A stretch of 64,000 nt of DNA from JAAYTD01 sp964472015 (GCA_964472015.1 CAYYIP010000001.1:1-64000); one strand, 5' to 3'; positions 9,060 to 18,640 are shown, counted from the first letter of the stretch. Notes: a model not told the origin generated them from the sequence alone. Numbers and translations: made by a program.

Positions 9060-10034
9060 ATGGATGAAACTATTTTATTATTATTATTTGGTATAATAAT
9101 TATTATTATGCTAATGTTAGATTTAGGAATATTTAACAAAAAAGAGCATATAATTTCAACAAAAGAAGCAGCAATTTGGACTATAATTTGGATTGTTATC
9201 TCACTAGCTTTTGGTGGTTTTATATATTTTGAATATGGAACAGAAAAAGCAGTAGAATATTTTTCAGCTTATTTAATAGAAAAATCACTTTCACTAGATA
9301 ATATATTTGTTTTTGTTTTAATATTTACTTTTTATAAGATACAAGAAATACATAAACATAGAATTTTATTTTGGGGTATTATAGGCGCAATATTATTTCG
9401 TGCAATATTTATTTTTTCTGGACTTTGGTTAATAGAACTTACTTATTTACCTGAAATATCAATATTTGGGACTTCAATTCGAATAAATATAGTGTTATTT
9501 ATTTTCTCTATAATATTAATAATTGCGGGTATAAAAGCATTAAGAAAAGAAAAGGAGGAAACAAAAGATTATGGAAATAATTTAGGAATAAAACTCTTAA
9601 AAAAAGTATTCCCCGTAACAAATAGTTCAGCAAGTGGACGTTTTATTGATAAACAAAATGGCATAAAATATATAACACCCTTAGCACTTGCTATGATAAC
9701 AATAGAAATGTCAGATATAATCTTTGCAGTCGACTCAATCCCAGCTATATTTGCTATTTCTAAAGATCCAATAATACTTTATACATCTAATATCTTTGCT
9801 ATACTAGGATTACGTAGTATGTATTTTTTATTATCAAATATTATAAATTATTTCAGCAAATTAAAACAAGGAATTGCTATAATATTGATATTTATTGGTA
9901 TAAAAATGTTTATAGCAGATTTATATAATATACCATCAATTACTTCATTAATAGTAATAATAAGTATAATAATTATTTCAATAATTGCTTCTATAATAAG
10001 TAACAAAATATTAAACAATAAAACAAACAATTAA
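9060..10034 (+). CDS. TerC/Alx family integral membrane protein
   Basis: 324 residues with about nine hydrophobic segments. EKSLSLDNIFVFVLIF near residue 75 and FAVDSIPAIFAISKDP near residue 220 carry the paired acidic residues within membrane helices that define the TerC family. Members are implicated in manganese or other divalent metal efflux and in tellurite resistance; the substrate here is unknown. No other ter genes are nearby, so this is more likely the housekeeping Alx/YkoY type than a tellurite operon member. It lies between uppS and an SDR on the same strand with short gaps (35 and 29 bases). Confidence 0.9.
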   Translation: MDETILLLLFGIIIIIMLMLDLGIFNKKEHIISTKEAAIWTIIWIVISLAFGGFIYFEYGTEKAVEYFSAYLIEKSLSLDNIFVFVLIFTFYKIQEIHKHRILFWGIIGAILFRAIFIFSGLWLIELTYLPEISIFGTSIRINIVLFIFSIILIIAGIKALRKEKEETKDYGNNLGIKLLKKVFPVTNSSASGRFIDKQNGIKYITPLALAMITIEMSDIIFAVDSIPAIFAISKDPIILYTSNIFAILGLRSMYFLLSNIINYFSKLKQGIAIILIFIGIKMFIADLYNIPSITSLIVIISIIIISIIASIISNKILNNKTNN

Positions 10035-10063
10035 TTTTTCAATAATTTAATCTATGTAGCATT

Positions 10064-10834
10064 ATGAACTTAAAAGAAAAAACTGTCATTATTACAGGTG
10101 CCTCCTCTGGAATAGGAGCGGCATGTGCAGAAACATTTGCTAAAAATGGTGCAAATCTTATTTTAACTGCACGTAGAATTGATAAATTAAACAAATTAGC
10201 TGAATGTTTAAGAATTTCGTATAATGTAAAAATCCATACAATAGAAATGGATGTAAGAAATTATAACGACGTTAAGGAAAAATTTGAAAATTTACCTGTA
10301 GAATTCAAAAAAATAGATATATTAATTAATAATGCTGGTAAAGCACTAGGAATAGAGTCAATACAAGATGGTATATTAAGTAACTGGGAAGAAATGATAG
10401 ATACAAACGTAAAAGGATTATTATATGTATCTAAGGTAATAATTCCTATACTTATTAAACAAAATTATGGACATATTATTAATATAGGTTCTATTGCAGG
10501 TCATGAAGTATATCAAGGTGGAAATGTATACTGTGCTTCCAAATTTGCAGTAAATGCAATATCAAAAGCAATGGGACTTGATCTAGTAGGAAATAATATA
10601 AAAGTAACAAGTATAGACCCAGGAATGGTAGAAACAGAATTCTCATTAGTACGTTTCAAAGGAAATGCCGAAAAAGCTAAAAAGGTTTATGATGGATTAA
10701 CACCTCTTACTGGTTACGATATTGCCGATATTGTTTTATTCGCAGCAAGTCGTCCTGACCATGTAGCTTTACGAGAAATCATAGTAACTCCTACTGCACA
10801 AGCATCTGCAACAGTGGTATATAGAAAAAAATAA
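10064..10834 (+). CDS. Short-chain dehydrogenase/reductase (YdfG-like NADP-dependent 3-hydroxy acid dehydrogenase type)
   Basis: 256-residue classical SDR. TGASSGIG (residues 12-19) binds the cofactor, NNAG near residue 88 supports the fold, and the catalytic Ser...YCASK near residue 160 is intact. ARRIDKL after the second strand favours NADP. SIDPGMVETEFSLVRF and the late TPTAQASATVVYR resemble E. coli YdfG, which oxidises L-allo-threonine and 3-hydroxy acids. The physiological substrate cannot be read from sequence. Last gene of the uppS-terC-SDR run, closed by the terminator at 10853. Confidence 0.88.
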   Translation: MNLKEKTVIITGASSGIGAACAETFAKNGANLILTARRIDKLNKLAECLRISYNVKIHTIEMDVRNYNDVKEKFENLPVEFKKIDILINNAGKALGIESIQDGILSNWEEMIDTNVKGLLYVSKVIIPILIKQNYGHIINIGSIAGHEVYQGGNVYCASKFAVNAISKAMGLDLVGNNIKVTSIDPGMVETEFSLVRFKGNAEKAKKVYDGLTPLTGYDIADIVLFAASRPDHVALREIIVTPTAQASATVVYRKK

Positions 10835-10852
10835 AAAACAATTAAACAAAAT

Positions 10853-10886
10853 AAAAAAGGAATAATTTTTATATTATTCCTTTTTT
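10853..10886. terminator. Bidirectional intrinsic terminator between convergent genes
   Basis: 14-bp stem (AAAAAAGGAATAAT / ATTATTCCTTTTTT) with a 6-base loop. Flanking A and T runs give a U-tract on either strand, serving the SDR gene (plus) and the small membrane protein gene (minus). Confidence 0.9.
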
Positions 10887-10897
10887 TATTTTTATAC

Positions 10898-11194
10898 CTA
10901 ATCCTCTTTTTCGTATTTATTTTCTTTTATTATATTCTTTATAGAAATAAGTTTTATTAAAGCATACACGAAAGATAGTACTAAACAAAATAACAATGTA
11001 AATAATAATATCTTAAAAGAATACATATTTATAATATGTTCCAAAAAAGTAGAATTTGAAGGAATATTTATAGAATTTAAAATTATATATATAATAAATA
11101 AAATAATCCACCATTTAACTGTTTGTTGTAGTAAATATTTTTTTTGCCCTTGTTTTGTTTTTAATTGTTCTATATCATATTTAATTAATTTCAT
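10898..11194 (-). CDS. Small two-helix membrane protein of unknown function
   Basis: 98 residues with two hydrophobic segments (about 28-45 and 62-85) flanked by Lys-rich ends, and a charged C-terminus KENKYEKED. I recognise no family. It begins two bases after the rsmG stop, so it is very probably the last cistron of the NUDIX-parA-gmk-rsmG operon. The strong terminator behind it supports a real gene. Confidence 0.7.
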   Translation of the reverse strand: MKLIKYDIEQLKTKQGQKKYLLQQTVKWWIILFIIYIILNSINIPSNSTFLEHIINMYSFKILLFTLLFCLVLSFVYALIKLISIKNIIKENKYEKED

Positions 11195-11196
11195 TT

Positions 11197-11859
11197 TTAT
11201 AGTATATTCTTTATTATCAATATTTTCTTATTTTCTGTTTTAAACCAAGGTGCACCAAACAAATCTATTTTTATTTCATTTACACTAAGTTTAGGATACT
11301 TTATTTTTATATCTTTTATTTCTTCATCTAGATCTCCGCCTTTATAAAATATAAATTTACCATCTTTTTTTAATAAAGGTAGTGTCCAGTCAATTAGAAT
11401 AATAGCCTTTGCAACCGCTCTTGCAAAAATACAATCAAAATGTCCTATATATTTATCTTTATTCTTTAAATTTTCTACTCTTCCATATTCAAAATAAAAA
11501 TTACGAAGTTCTGTATGTAAAGCAAACATTTCTGCCATTTTTAATTTTTTTGTTATAGAATCACATAAAGTCATAAATATATCAGGTTTAGCTATTTTAA
11601 TTGGTATACCGGGAAATCCACCGCCTGTCCCAAAATCTAAACAACGAGCTTTTGTAGGAATATTAATATACTTGAGTACAGAAAGTGAATGTAAAAAATG
11701 TCTTTCTATTATATTTTGTTCATCCTGCCTTGAAATTAAATTTATCTTTGTATTCCAATAATCTATTTCTTTTAAAAAACGTTTAAATTGTTCTATTTGT
11801 TTTATATTAAGAATTATATTATTTGATGATAAAATCGTCCAAAACTCTGTAAATTCCAT
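11197..11859 (-). CDS. rsmG: 16S rRNA (guanine-N7)-methyltransferase RsmG
   Basis: 220 residues, the normal size. It methylates N7 of G527 in 16S rRNA using S-adenosylmethionine. The SAM-binding motif LDFGTGGGFPGIPIKI is near residue 70 and the downstream FARAVAKA is typical. Five bases separate it from gmk upstream, and two bases from the small membrane gene downstream. Association with parA is common in bacteria (the gidB-soj neighbourhood). Confidence 0.95.
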   Translation of the reverse strand: MEFTEFWTILSSNNIILNIKQIEQFKRFLKEIDYWNTKINLISRQDEQNIIERHFLHSLSVLKYINIPTKARCLDFGTGGGFPGIPIKIAKPDIFMTLCDSITKKLKMAEMFALHTELRNFYFEYGRVENLKNKDKYIGHFDCIFARAVAKAIILIDWTLPLLKKDGKFIFYKGGDLDEEIKDIKIKYPKLSVNEIKIDLFGAPWFKTENKKILIIKNIL

Positions 11860-11864
11860 TATAA

Positions 11865-12431
11865 TTATAAATATTCATCTAATATTTTAGAAATTTGTAA
11901 TAATGTATCTTCTATAACATCATTTATGATTATATAGTCAAATTTTTTTCCAATAGATATTTCCATTTTTGCTCTTTTAAGACGTTTTTTTATTTGTTCT
12001 TGGTTTTCAGTATCCCTGTTTATTAAACGTGCTTGCAATATTTCCATAGACGGAGGCATCAAAAATATTAAAATAGTATCATTTGGATATTTTTCTTTAA
12101 TTGTACAAGCACCTTTTACATCAATATCAAATAAAATACATCTATTTGTTTTAAAAGCGTCATCTATTTCAGAATATAATGTCCCATAATAATTATCAAA
12201 TAATTTTTCAAATTCTACTAATTCACCATTTTTAATTTTAGTCTCAAAATCAAATTTATCTAAAAAATAATAATGTACTCCATCTTTTTCACCTTGTCTT
12301 TTTTGTCTTGTAGTAGCTGATACAGAAAACTTAATATTTCTATAGTTTTCTAAAATATATTTAGAAACAATTGTTTTGCCACCACCACTTGGAGATGATA
12401 TAACAATAATTCTTTTTTTAGGAATAGACAT
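11865..12431 (-). CDS. gmk: Guanylate kinase
   Basis: Phosphorylates GMP to GDP with ATP. P-loop SSPSGGGKT at residues 11-19, GMP-binding SATTRQKRQGEKDGVHY near residue 40, and lid RLINRDTENQEQIKKRL near residue 130. The frame extends upstream to a start codon at 12476 that would overlap parA, but the added residues are AT-derived and hydrophobic. ATG 12431 gives MSIPKKRIIVIS, the usual start, and a protein of 188 residues. It is the third gene of the NUDIX-parA-gmk-rsmG operon. Confidence 0.95.
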   Translation of the reverse strand: MSIPKKRIIVISSPSGGGKTIVSKYILENYRNIKFSVSATTRQKRQGEKDGVHYYFLDKFDFETKIKNGELVEFEKLFDNYYGTLYSEIDDAFKTNRCILFDIDVKGACTIKEKYPNDTILIFLMPPSMEILQARLINRDTENQEQIKKRLKRAKMEISIGKKFDYIIINDVIEDTLLQISKILDEYL

Positions 12432-12453
12432 ATTATAATTTATAAAATAATAT

Positions 12454-13230
12454 TTAATTATTATAATTATTATCATTCAAAAGTATTTCTTTTGCTAATT
12501 CTAAATAATTAGTAGCTCCAGAACTTAATGCATCATATAAAATAGCAGGCTTGCCATGACTTGGAGCTTCTGCTAAACGTACATTTCTATGAATAATAGT
12601 TTTCATAACTTTATTCTTAAAATGACTTTTAACTTCGTTCATTACTTGAGCCGATAATCTTAATCTTGCATCAAACATAGTTAATAAAACTCCTTCTATA
12701 TCTAATGTCTTATTAAGGTTTTGTCTCACTATTGATATAGTATTTAATAATTGTCCTAACCCTTCTAATGCATAATATTCACATTGAACAGGAATTAATA
12801 CTGTATTAGCAGATACAAGTGCATTTAAAGTTAATAATCCCAAAGAAGGCGGACAATCAATAATAATATAATCAAATTTATCTATTATCTCCGTAAAAAC
12901 TTGCTTTAATACAAATTCTCTTTTATCAAAATTTATCAATTCTATTTCGGCACCTACTAAATTTATATGAGAAGGTAATATATATAAATTTGGCATTTCA
13001 GTTTCAAGTATTGCATCTTTTATAGAAACACCATTTATTAAAACATCATAAATACTATATTTTATTGTATTAACATCGATGCCAACACCTGTAGATGCAT
13101 TTGCTTGTGGATCTATATCACATAATAAAACTTGTTTTTCATTAGCAGCCAGAGAGGCTGATAAATTAATAGAAGTAGTCGTTTTACCAACACCACCTTT
13201 TTGGTTCGATACTGTTATTATTTTAGCCAT
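12454..13230 (-). CDS. parA: Chromosome-partitioning ATPase ParA/Soj
   Basis: 258-residue Walker-type ATPase of the MinD/ParA superfamily. The deviant Walker A KGGVGKTTT with its signature lysine is at residues 11-19, DIDPQANAS follows, and the Walker B is YIIIDCPPSLG. It moves origin regions with ParB bound at parS. No parB lies next to it here, unlike in many bacteria. Seven bases separate it from the upstream NUDIX gene. The N-terminus MAKIITVSNQKGG is the standard Soj start. Confidence 0.94.
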   Translation of the reverse strand: MAKIITVSNQKGGVGKTTTSINLSASLAANEKQVLLCDIDPQANASTGVGIDVNTIKYSIYDVLINGVSIKDAILETEMPNLYILPSHINLVGAEIELINFDKREFVLKQVFTEIIDKFDYIIIDCPPSLGLLTLNALVSANTVLIPVQCEYYALEGLGQLLNTISIVRQNLNKTLDIEGVLLTMFDARLRLSAQVMNEVKSHFKNKVMKTIIHRNVRLAEAPSHGKPAILYDALSSGATNYLELAKEILLNDNNYNN

Positions 13231-13237
13231 TTTATTT

Positions 13238-13801
13238 TCAATCTAATTTTTTTATATAAAGAAAATATAACATTAAAGCTGATAGAGTTAATGTATGTTG
13301 TAATCGTCCTGTTTTTATTAAAGTATTAATTTCTTCTATAGGATATAATAAAACTTTAATATCTTCATTTTCATCAAGTTTCTGAACCGTTTTTAATTCA
13401 CAATTTTCCCATAAATAATGAAAACAATAATTATTTAAAAATGCAGGATTAGAACGAACCTTACCTAACAAAATAGCACCATTTTTATTACCTAAATAAC
13501 CCGTTTCCTCTATGCACTCACGTTCTGCTGCTGCAATCGGCTCTTCATCTTTTTCTATTATACCTGCAGGTATTTCTAACGAAATTTTATCTATTCCATG
13601 TCGATATTGTTCTACAAGTATAATTTCTTTCTTAGGAGTAATTGCAATTATATTAACCCAATTAGAAGCCTCTAATGAAGTAAATTTACTTTTGTTTCCT
13701 GTCTTTGGATTTATTCTTGTTTTATAATATGCATCAAATATCTTAAAATTGCCAATATATTCAATATCCGTAGTTACCCATTTCATTATATTTTTATCCA
13801 T
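13238..13801 (-). CDS. NUDIX hydrolase (ADP-ribose pyrophosphatase type)
   Basis: 187 residues. A complete Nudix box (GIIEKDEEPIAAAER followed by ECIEETG) lies near residues 80-105, with the Gx5Ex7REUxEExGU spacing intact. The preceding VEQYRHGIDKISLEIPAG is typical of ADP-ribose pyrophosphatases, which split ADP-ribose to AMP and ribose 5-phosphate. First gene of the operon leading to parA. A -7 like CAAAAATA (13877-13884, minus strand TATTTTTG) lies 75 bases upstream. Confidence 0.9.
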   Translation of the reverse strand: MDKNIMKWVTTDIEYIGNFKIFDAYYKTRINPKTGNKSKFTSLEASNWVNIIAITPKKEIILVEQYRHGIDKISLEIPAGIIEKDEEPIAAAERECIEETGYLGNKNGAILLGKVRSNPAFLNNYCFHYLWENCELKTVQKLDENEDIKVLLYPIEEINTLIKTGRLQHTLTLSALMLYFLYIKKLD

Positions 13802-13997
13802 ACTTAAAATTAATTTATATTAATACTAATATATCAAATATATATTTTATTCTTTTTATATATTCTTTTTTTAATACAAAAATACAAAAAAAAAGCAATA
13901 ATTTAATTAAATATATATACTTTTTTAATTAATAAATTAATAAAAATAAAATATAATTAGAATATTATATAAATATCTTATATTTATTATAATATAT

Positions 13998-14029
13998 CTT
14001 GATATTTATTATTTTTGTAATTATTTTTG
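13998..14029 (+). promoter_or_regulatory. Predicted promoter of the papain-like lipoprotein gene
   Basis: CTTG (13998-14001), 20 bases, then TATTTTTG (14022-14029). A second TATTTTTG at 14010-14017 overlaps the spacer. The start codon is 60 bases downstream and has AGAGGA eight bases before it. Confidence 0.55.
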
Positions 14030-14088
14030 TATAGAAACTTATAAATAAAAACTTTTATCTTTTTATTATAAAATAACAGAGGAAAAAA

Positions 14089-16188
14089 ATGAAAAATTAT
14101 ATTAACAAATTATTATTTTTGGTTCTAATTATATTTATTTCGTGTGATCCAAAAGATCCTACAGGACCAAATCATAATAATGATTTGACTGAATCTATTG
14201 AACAAGAAATTACAAAAGAATATGCTGGAAATGATGTAGAATTTAACTTTGTTAATAAAGTAAAAATATCTATTAAGAGCAGTGACAATAAAGGTGCACC
14301 TAATGGTGAAATTACTATTAAACAAATTAAGAATGAAAATTATTTCAATACTGAAAATGATGTTACATTTGATTTTTCTACAATACTATCTGACTATGTA
14401 TTCGATATAGAATATAATTTAAAACCTAATTTAGTAAAAGAAGACATTGTAATTTTCAAATATTCGCCTGAAAATTCAAAGATAAAATTAGATGCAGAAA
14501 TAATATCATTTAATTATGATAATAGTACAGGACTTATAACTGCTAAAGTTTCAGGATTAGGCAAATCATTTTTAGAAAAAGGTATTAAGCTACAAAAAAA
14601 GAATCATTCAAGATTAATTATATCTTATAGTGATAGAAAAAAACTTGCAGAAAGTGATGAGCAAATAATTTTAGAATTACCATATTATGCACAACCCGGA
14701 GGTTCATGTTGGGCTGCTTGTGCTCAAATGATAGCAAAAGCATATTCAAAAGATAATGATGAATACAGCGGTAGATTAGGAATTATAGATTTTGTTAAAT
14801 ATTTAGGACACTCAACTTTAAATGATGGAGTAGGATTATGGGCTTTCAGAAATGAATTACCAACTGCAATAAAATTATACTCTACTACTTCCGCAGAAGT
14901 ATCTACTTTTGCTTCCTCAACAAATATGCTGAGCGAAATAATTAGTAAGCTAAAAGAAAAAAAGCCTATGATTATGAATTTATTATATCCTGATCAAGGT
15001 ACTCATTGTGTAGTAATTCTTGGATATAAAAAAGAATTAATTAGTGCTGCAAAAATACAAATAAAATTATTAATTCATAATCCTCAAAATGTTGGAAGTG
15101 AAGCAATGTATCAATGGGCAAATTGGGATTGGTTGATGAAAGACAAGTGGCCACAAATGGCTTATCAATTATTATATCCAGAAACACCATTACCATCACC
15201 TTCATTAGTTACATTAGGTATGCCAATAGAAGATCAATTGGGAGAATTAAATTTTAGAGTAAAAATACCAAGTAACCCGAACCATCCTGGATATAAAATA
15301 GGTTTAAAATATTCTAAAAAAGAAAAAAACGGTTATTATTGGCATATAAATAATACTAAATGTGATGAAATGCCAGATTCTACTTCTATGCTTGAATATA
15401 GACTACCAATATATAATGCTAGTAAGAATTCTACACAAGTTAAACTAAAAATAAAATTAATTAATACAAAAACAGGAAAAGCATTAGTAAAAGATATAAA
15501 AACTATAAACTGTAAAGTAGGTAATAATTTTATTACTGGGTACTTAGATTTAGACACATTGTTATTTGATGAAGTTCTTGACTGTGGAGTATTGTTTGAA
15601 TTAATTGACGATAATACATTAAAATATTTAGATGGATTTTATTTGGAATTTAAACTAAAAAGAAGTAAAATTGAATTACTAGATATTTTTTCTATTGATT
15701 ATCTTAGAATAATTTATGAAGGTGTTGACAATGATGGCGATGGTATTGATGATGAGGAAGATATTGATCTTATTATAAGTAATTTTCCACTTAAAAAATC
15801 TAATTTAACATATTCGGGAAATAGAACAAAAATTGATACAAGTATGTGGGGTAATTCTTTATTTCAAAATGATCAAAAGATAAAAATATCACTAGATAAT
15901 TCTCAAAAACCTACAAAATTTACAGAAATAGAAGTAGAAGTATTAATTAGAAACTTATTAAACAATGGTGGATATGGAAATTATATAAGGGAATATAAAA
16001 TAAAATTTGAAAACGTACCTATGATACGTATAAGACCAGACATCCTTGAAGCAAAATGGTGGGGAATAAAAGGAACTGATGTGTGTCAATATATTACATT
16101 ATTAGAATATACTACATCCGAATATAAAAAGAAATTTACTAAATTTAGATGTACAAGTAGTTCCAGTTTAAGTATATGGTTTAAGTAA
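14089..16188 (+). CDS. Lipoprotein with papain-like (C39/C70-type) cysteine peptidase core
   Basis: 699 residues. A lipoprotein signal (hydrophobic segment ending FISC, Cys19) implies membrane anchoring, followed by a Pro/Asn-rich spacer. Residues 203-215 read QPGGSCWAACAQM: the GxSCWAAC motif of papain-fold peptidases of the AvrRpt2/C70 and C39-like type, with nucleophile Cys207. GTHCVVILGY supplies His306 and IHNPQNVG a likely Asn/Asp partner near 331, so the triad looks complete. An N-terminal region of about 180 residues could be a prodomain. The C-terminal 300 residues look like beta-rich modules, with an Asp-rich Ca-binding-like loop VDNDGDGIDDEEDID near 546. Monocistronic, with its own promoter and terminator. 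The target and side of the membrane are unknown; I know no named homologue of this domain order. Confidence 0.7.
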   Translation: MKNYINKLLFLVLIIFISCDPKDPTGPNHNNDLTESIEQEITKEYAGNDVEFNFVNKVKISIKSSDNKGAPNGEITIKQIKNENYFNTENDVTFDFSTILSDYVFDIEYNLKPNLVKEDIVIFKYSPENSKIKLDAEIISFNYDNSTGLITAKVSGLGKSFLEKGIKLQKKNHSRLIISYSDRKKLAESDEQIILELPYYAQPGGSCWAACAQMIAKAYSKDNDEYSGRLGIIDFVKYLGHSTLNDGVGLWAFRNELPTAIKLYSTTSAEVSTFASSTNMLSEIISKLKEKKPMIMNLLYPDQGTHCVVILGYKKELISAAKIQIKLLIHNPQNVGSEAMYQWANWDWLMKDKWPQMAYQLLYPETPLPSPSLVTLGMPIEDQLGELNFRVKIPSNPNHPGYKIGLKYSKKEKNGYYWHINNTKCDEMPDSTSMLEYRLPIYNASKNSTQVKLKIKLINTKTGKALVKDIKTINCKVGNNFITGYLDLDTLLFDEVLDCGVLFELIDDNTLKYLDGFYLEFKLKRSKIELLDIFSIDYLRIIYEGVDNDGDGIDDEEDIDLIISNFPLKKSNLTYSGNRTKIDTSMWGNSLFQNDQKIKISLDNSQKPTKFTEIEVEVLIRNLLNNGGYGNYIREYKIKFENVPMIRIRPDILEAKWWGIKGTDVCQYITLLEYTTSEYKKKFTKFRCTSSSSLSIWFK

Positions 16189-16232
16189 AACTAAATTATA
16201 CTTTTTAGAATAATATTATTTTTGCTATAGTA

Positions 16233-16268
16233 AAAAAAGACAATATATTTGTATATATTGTCTTTTTT
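16233..16268. terminator. Bidirectional terminator between the lipoprotein gene and nuoN
   Basis: Stem AAAAAAGACAATATA / TATATTGTCTTTTTT with a short AT loop. It serves the convergent genes ending at 16188 (plus) and 16294 (minus). Confidence 0.88.
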
Positions 16269-16293
16269 GTTAATTTCATATAGTTTTTGATTA

Positions 16294-17769
16294 CTAGAAT
16301 AATTGAGGAATATAATCTATAAATAAATATGAAAATATACCTATAAATAAAATTCCAAATGCAGATATAAATATAGATAGATTTGAAAGTTTACTATTCT
16401 CTATACTTAAATCATAATTACTATCCTTAAAATACATTTTTATTACAATCGATAAGTAATAATAAACAGAAATAATAGATGTAATAATAGCAATTATTGT
16501 AAGCCAAGTAAATCCTGTTTCTATAGCAGACTTAAATAAAAAATATTTACCAAAAAATCCTGCAAAAGGCGGAATCCCTGCCAAAGAAAACATAAACATA
16601 GCCATTGCCATAGCTAAAATAGGATGTTTCTTTGATATACCCGAATAATCATCTATCATTAAATTAGTTTCATTTTTACCTTCTATAACACTCAATATAG
16701 AAAAAGCACCTATTTGAGTTAATGTATATGCTAACGAATAGTATAAAATACCAGAATAACCATTTACAGTATTTGCTACAATACCCATTAATAAATATCC
16801 TGCATGTCCGATAGACGAATATGCTAGCATACGTTTAATATTTTTCTGTGCCAAGGCAGTAATATTCCCTATTAACATTGTTGCAGCTGCAATAATAGCA
16901 ATCATAAATTGCACATTATTATTAACATTTAATATTAAATCTTTTGAATTATGAGGTAATATAACACGAACTATACTAATAAAAGCAACTCCCGCTGCCG
17001 CTTTACCAACAGTTGATAAAAAACCAGATAATGGAGTTGGCGCTGCTTGATAAACATCAGGCGCCCATTGATGAAATGGAAAGGCAGAAATTTTAAATAA
17101 AATACCAACTAATAATAATCCAATACCAAGTTTTAAATATAATGGATAAGTAGTTATATTTGTAATATAATATTGTACCTCATTATAATATAATGTCCCT
17201 GTTGCACCATAAATCATAGATATACCATATAATAAAAATGCACTTGCAAAAGCTCCTAAAAAGAAATATTTTAATGCACCTTCTACAGAACTTCCCCTAT
17301 CACGTGTATAACCTGTCAATACATAAAAAGGTATTGACATAGTTTCTATCCCAAGAAAAAGAATAATAAAATTATTAGAATGCGCAATACACATCATCCC
17401 AAAAACAGAACTTATTATAATAGTATATAATTCTTTATAAGTATTATATGTTCTATAAAAATAATCTTTTGTTAAAAATAAAGTTAATATACTTCCTATA
17501 ACAAAAATAATATCAAAAATAGCTGTAAAACCTCCAAAAGCAAACATATTCTTAGAAAAGAAATCAACATTCTGCCCAGGAATATATAAATTAGGCGATA
17601 TATATAAACTATATCCTGCTGCTACCCCAATAAAAATAAGTCCACCAATTGAAATCAGTAAATTAATATTCTTATTTTTACTAGTAAATGCATCAAAAAT
17701 AACTAAAACTAAAATTAAAATAAAAGCACAAAGTAATGGTAAAGCTATTTGTATTTCGTATAAACTCAT
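16294..17769 (-). CDS. nuoN: NADH-quinone oxidoreductase subunit N
   Basis: 491 residues with about 14 membrane helices, the usual length. NuoN is one of the three antiporter-like proton-pumping subunits of complex I. The proton-translocation core is clear in KISAFPFHQWAPDVYQAAPT near residue 235 and KRMLAYSSIGHAGYLLMG near residue 315, with the conserved lysines. It stands alone here: nuoL and nuoM, normally immediately upstream, are absent, and nuoJ, K, C and D are 42 kb away. A -7 like CAAATATA (17831-17838) lies 60 bases upstream, consistent with separate transcription. Confidence 0.95.
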   Translation of the reverse strand: MSLYEIQIALPLLCAFILILVLVIFDAFTSKNKNINLLISIGGLIFIGVAAGYSLYISPNLYIPGQNVDFFSKNMFAFGGFTAIFDIIFVIGSILTLFLTKDYFYRTYNTYKELYTIIISSVFGMMCIAHSNNFIILFLGIETMSIPFYVLTGYTRDRGSSVEGALKYFFLGAFASAFLLYGISMIYGATGTLYYNEVQYYITNITTYPLYLKLGIGLLLVGILFKISAFPFHQWAPDVYQAAPTPLSGFLSTVGKAAAGVAFISIVRVILPHNSKDLILNVNNNVQFMIAIIAAATMLIGNITALAQKNIKRMLAYSSIGHAGYLLMGIVANTVNGYSGILYYSLAYTLTQIGAFSILSVIEGKNETNLMIDDYSGISKKHPILAMAMAMFMFSLAGIPPFAGFFGKYFLFKSAIETGFTWLTIIAIITSIISVYYYLSIVIKMYFKDSNYDLSIENSKLSNLSIFISAFGILFIGIFSYLFIDYIPQLF

Positions 17770-17885
17770 TTGTCTATTTTTATTATATTTTTAATAAATA
17801 TAAAATATAAAATTTAATTAATTAAAAAAGCAAATATAATAATTATTTGAGAAATAATTATTATATATTTTTTAATATTTTATAT

Positions 17886-18629
17886 TTAATTCATTGTTTT
17901 TTTAGCTAAATGCATTCCCCCATCAATTGTCAATATTTGTCCCGTTATATAATTACTACAACTAGCAAAAAAATAAACTGCTTCAAAAATGTCTTCTTTA
18001 CTAGCATATCTTCTCATTGGTATATTTTTTTCTTCAACATAAAATATTTCGTCTTTACTAAGCTTAACAATACCAGGACAAATACAATTTACTGCAATAT
18101 TAGGTGCTAATTCTCTTGCCAATGATTCTGTTAATGTAATCACAGCAGCTTTTGATACATTATATAAAATATGATTTTTCCAAATTTCACGGCCACCTAA
18201 TGATGAAAAATTTATAATTTTTGCATTATTAGCTATTGCATATTTTTTAAATTCTCTAGAGACAAGCATATGAGAACGTAAATTTATATTAAAAATATCA
18301 TCCCACTTTTCTGAATCTATTTCTTCTATTTGCATCTTTTTAGGAAAAATACCAACATTATTTACTAATATATCAATATTACTAAAACTTTCTTTTATAA
18401 TATTAAACATATTTATAATTTCTTTTTCTTGTCTTAAATCAGCCTTAACTAAAATTACTTTAATATTTGGATTTAATACAACTATATGTTTAAGTAATTC
18501 TTCTGCATTACTTTTAGATAAATTATAATGTATAACAACATTATAATTTCTAATAGCAAATTGCTCACATAAATAAGCACCAATACGTTTAGATGCCCCT
18601 GTAATAATTATTGTTTTTTCCATATTCAT
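17886..18629 (-). CDS. Short-chain dehydrogenase/reductase (FolM/pteridine reductase or FabG-like)
   Basis: About 247 residues. TGASKRIGAY binds the cofactor, NNVGIF follows the fourth strand, and the catalytic SS...YNVSK set is present near residues 145-162. The end GGMHLAKKTMN and the middle CICPGIV resemble FabG and pteridine reductase/FolM types. TGASKRIG with HYNLSKSNAEEL after it is reminiscent of pteridine reductases (NADPH). The frame extends upstream to an ATG at 18680 inside a hairpin; the core suggests the start at 18629 (MNMEK) or 18623. Located 85 bases downstream of GAPDH. Confidence 0.82.
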   Translation of the reverse strand: MNMEKTIIITGASKRIGAYLCEQFAIRNYNVVIHYNLSKSNAEELLKHIVVLNPNIKVILVKADLRQEKEIINMFNIIKESFSNIDILVNNVGIFPKKMQIEEIDSEKWDDIFNINLRSHMLVSREFKKYAIANNAKIINFSSLGGREIWKNHILYNVSKAAVITLTESLARELAPNIAVNCICPGIVKLSKDEIFYVEEKNIPMRRYASKEDIFEAVYFFASCSNYITGQILTIDGGMHLAKKTMN

Positions 18630-18640
18630 ATATTTTAAAT

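Noticed and set aside
9060..10034. Tellurite-resistance operon
   Set aside because: Only a TerC-family membrane protein is present, with no terA, B, D or Z genes. The gene is more likely a general metal-related membrane protein.
12432..12476. Upstream start of gmk overlapping parA
   Set aside because: The added residues are an Ile/Tyr/Asn run from AT-rich intergenic DNA; the conserved protein begins at ATG 12431.
12454..13230. Plasmid partition or integrated plasmid suggested by parA
   Set aside because: The gene is in an operon with gmk and rsmG, a chromosomal context, and no replication or toxin-antitoxin genes are near.
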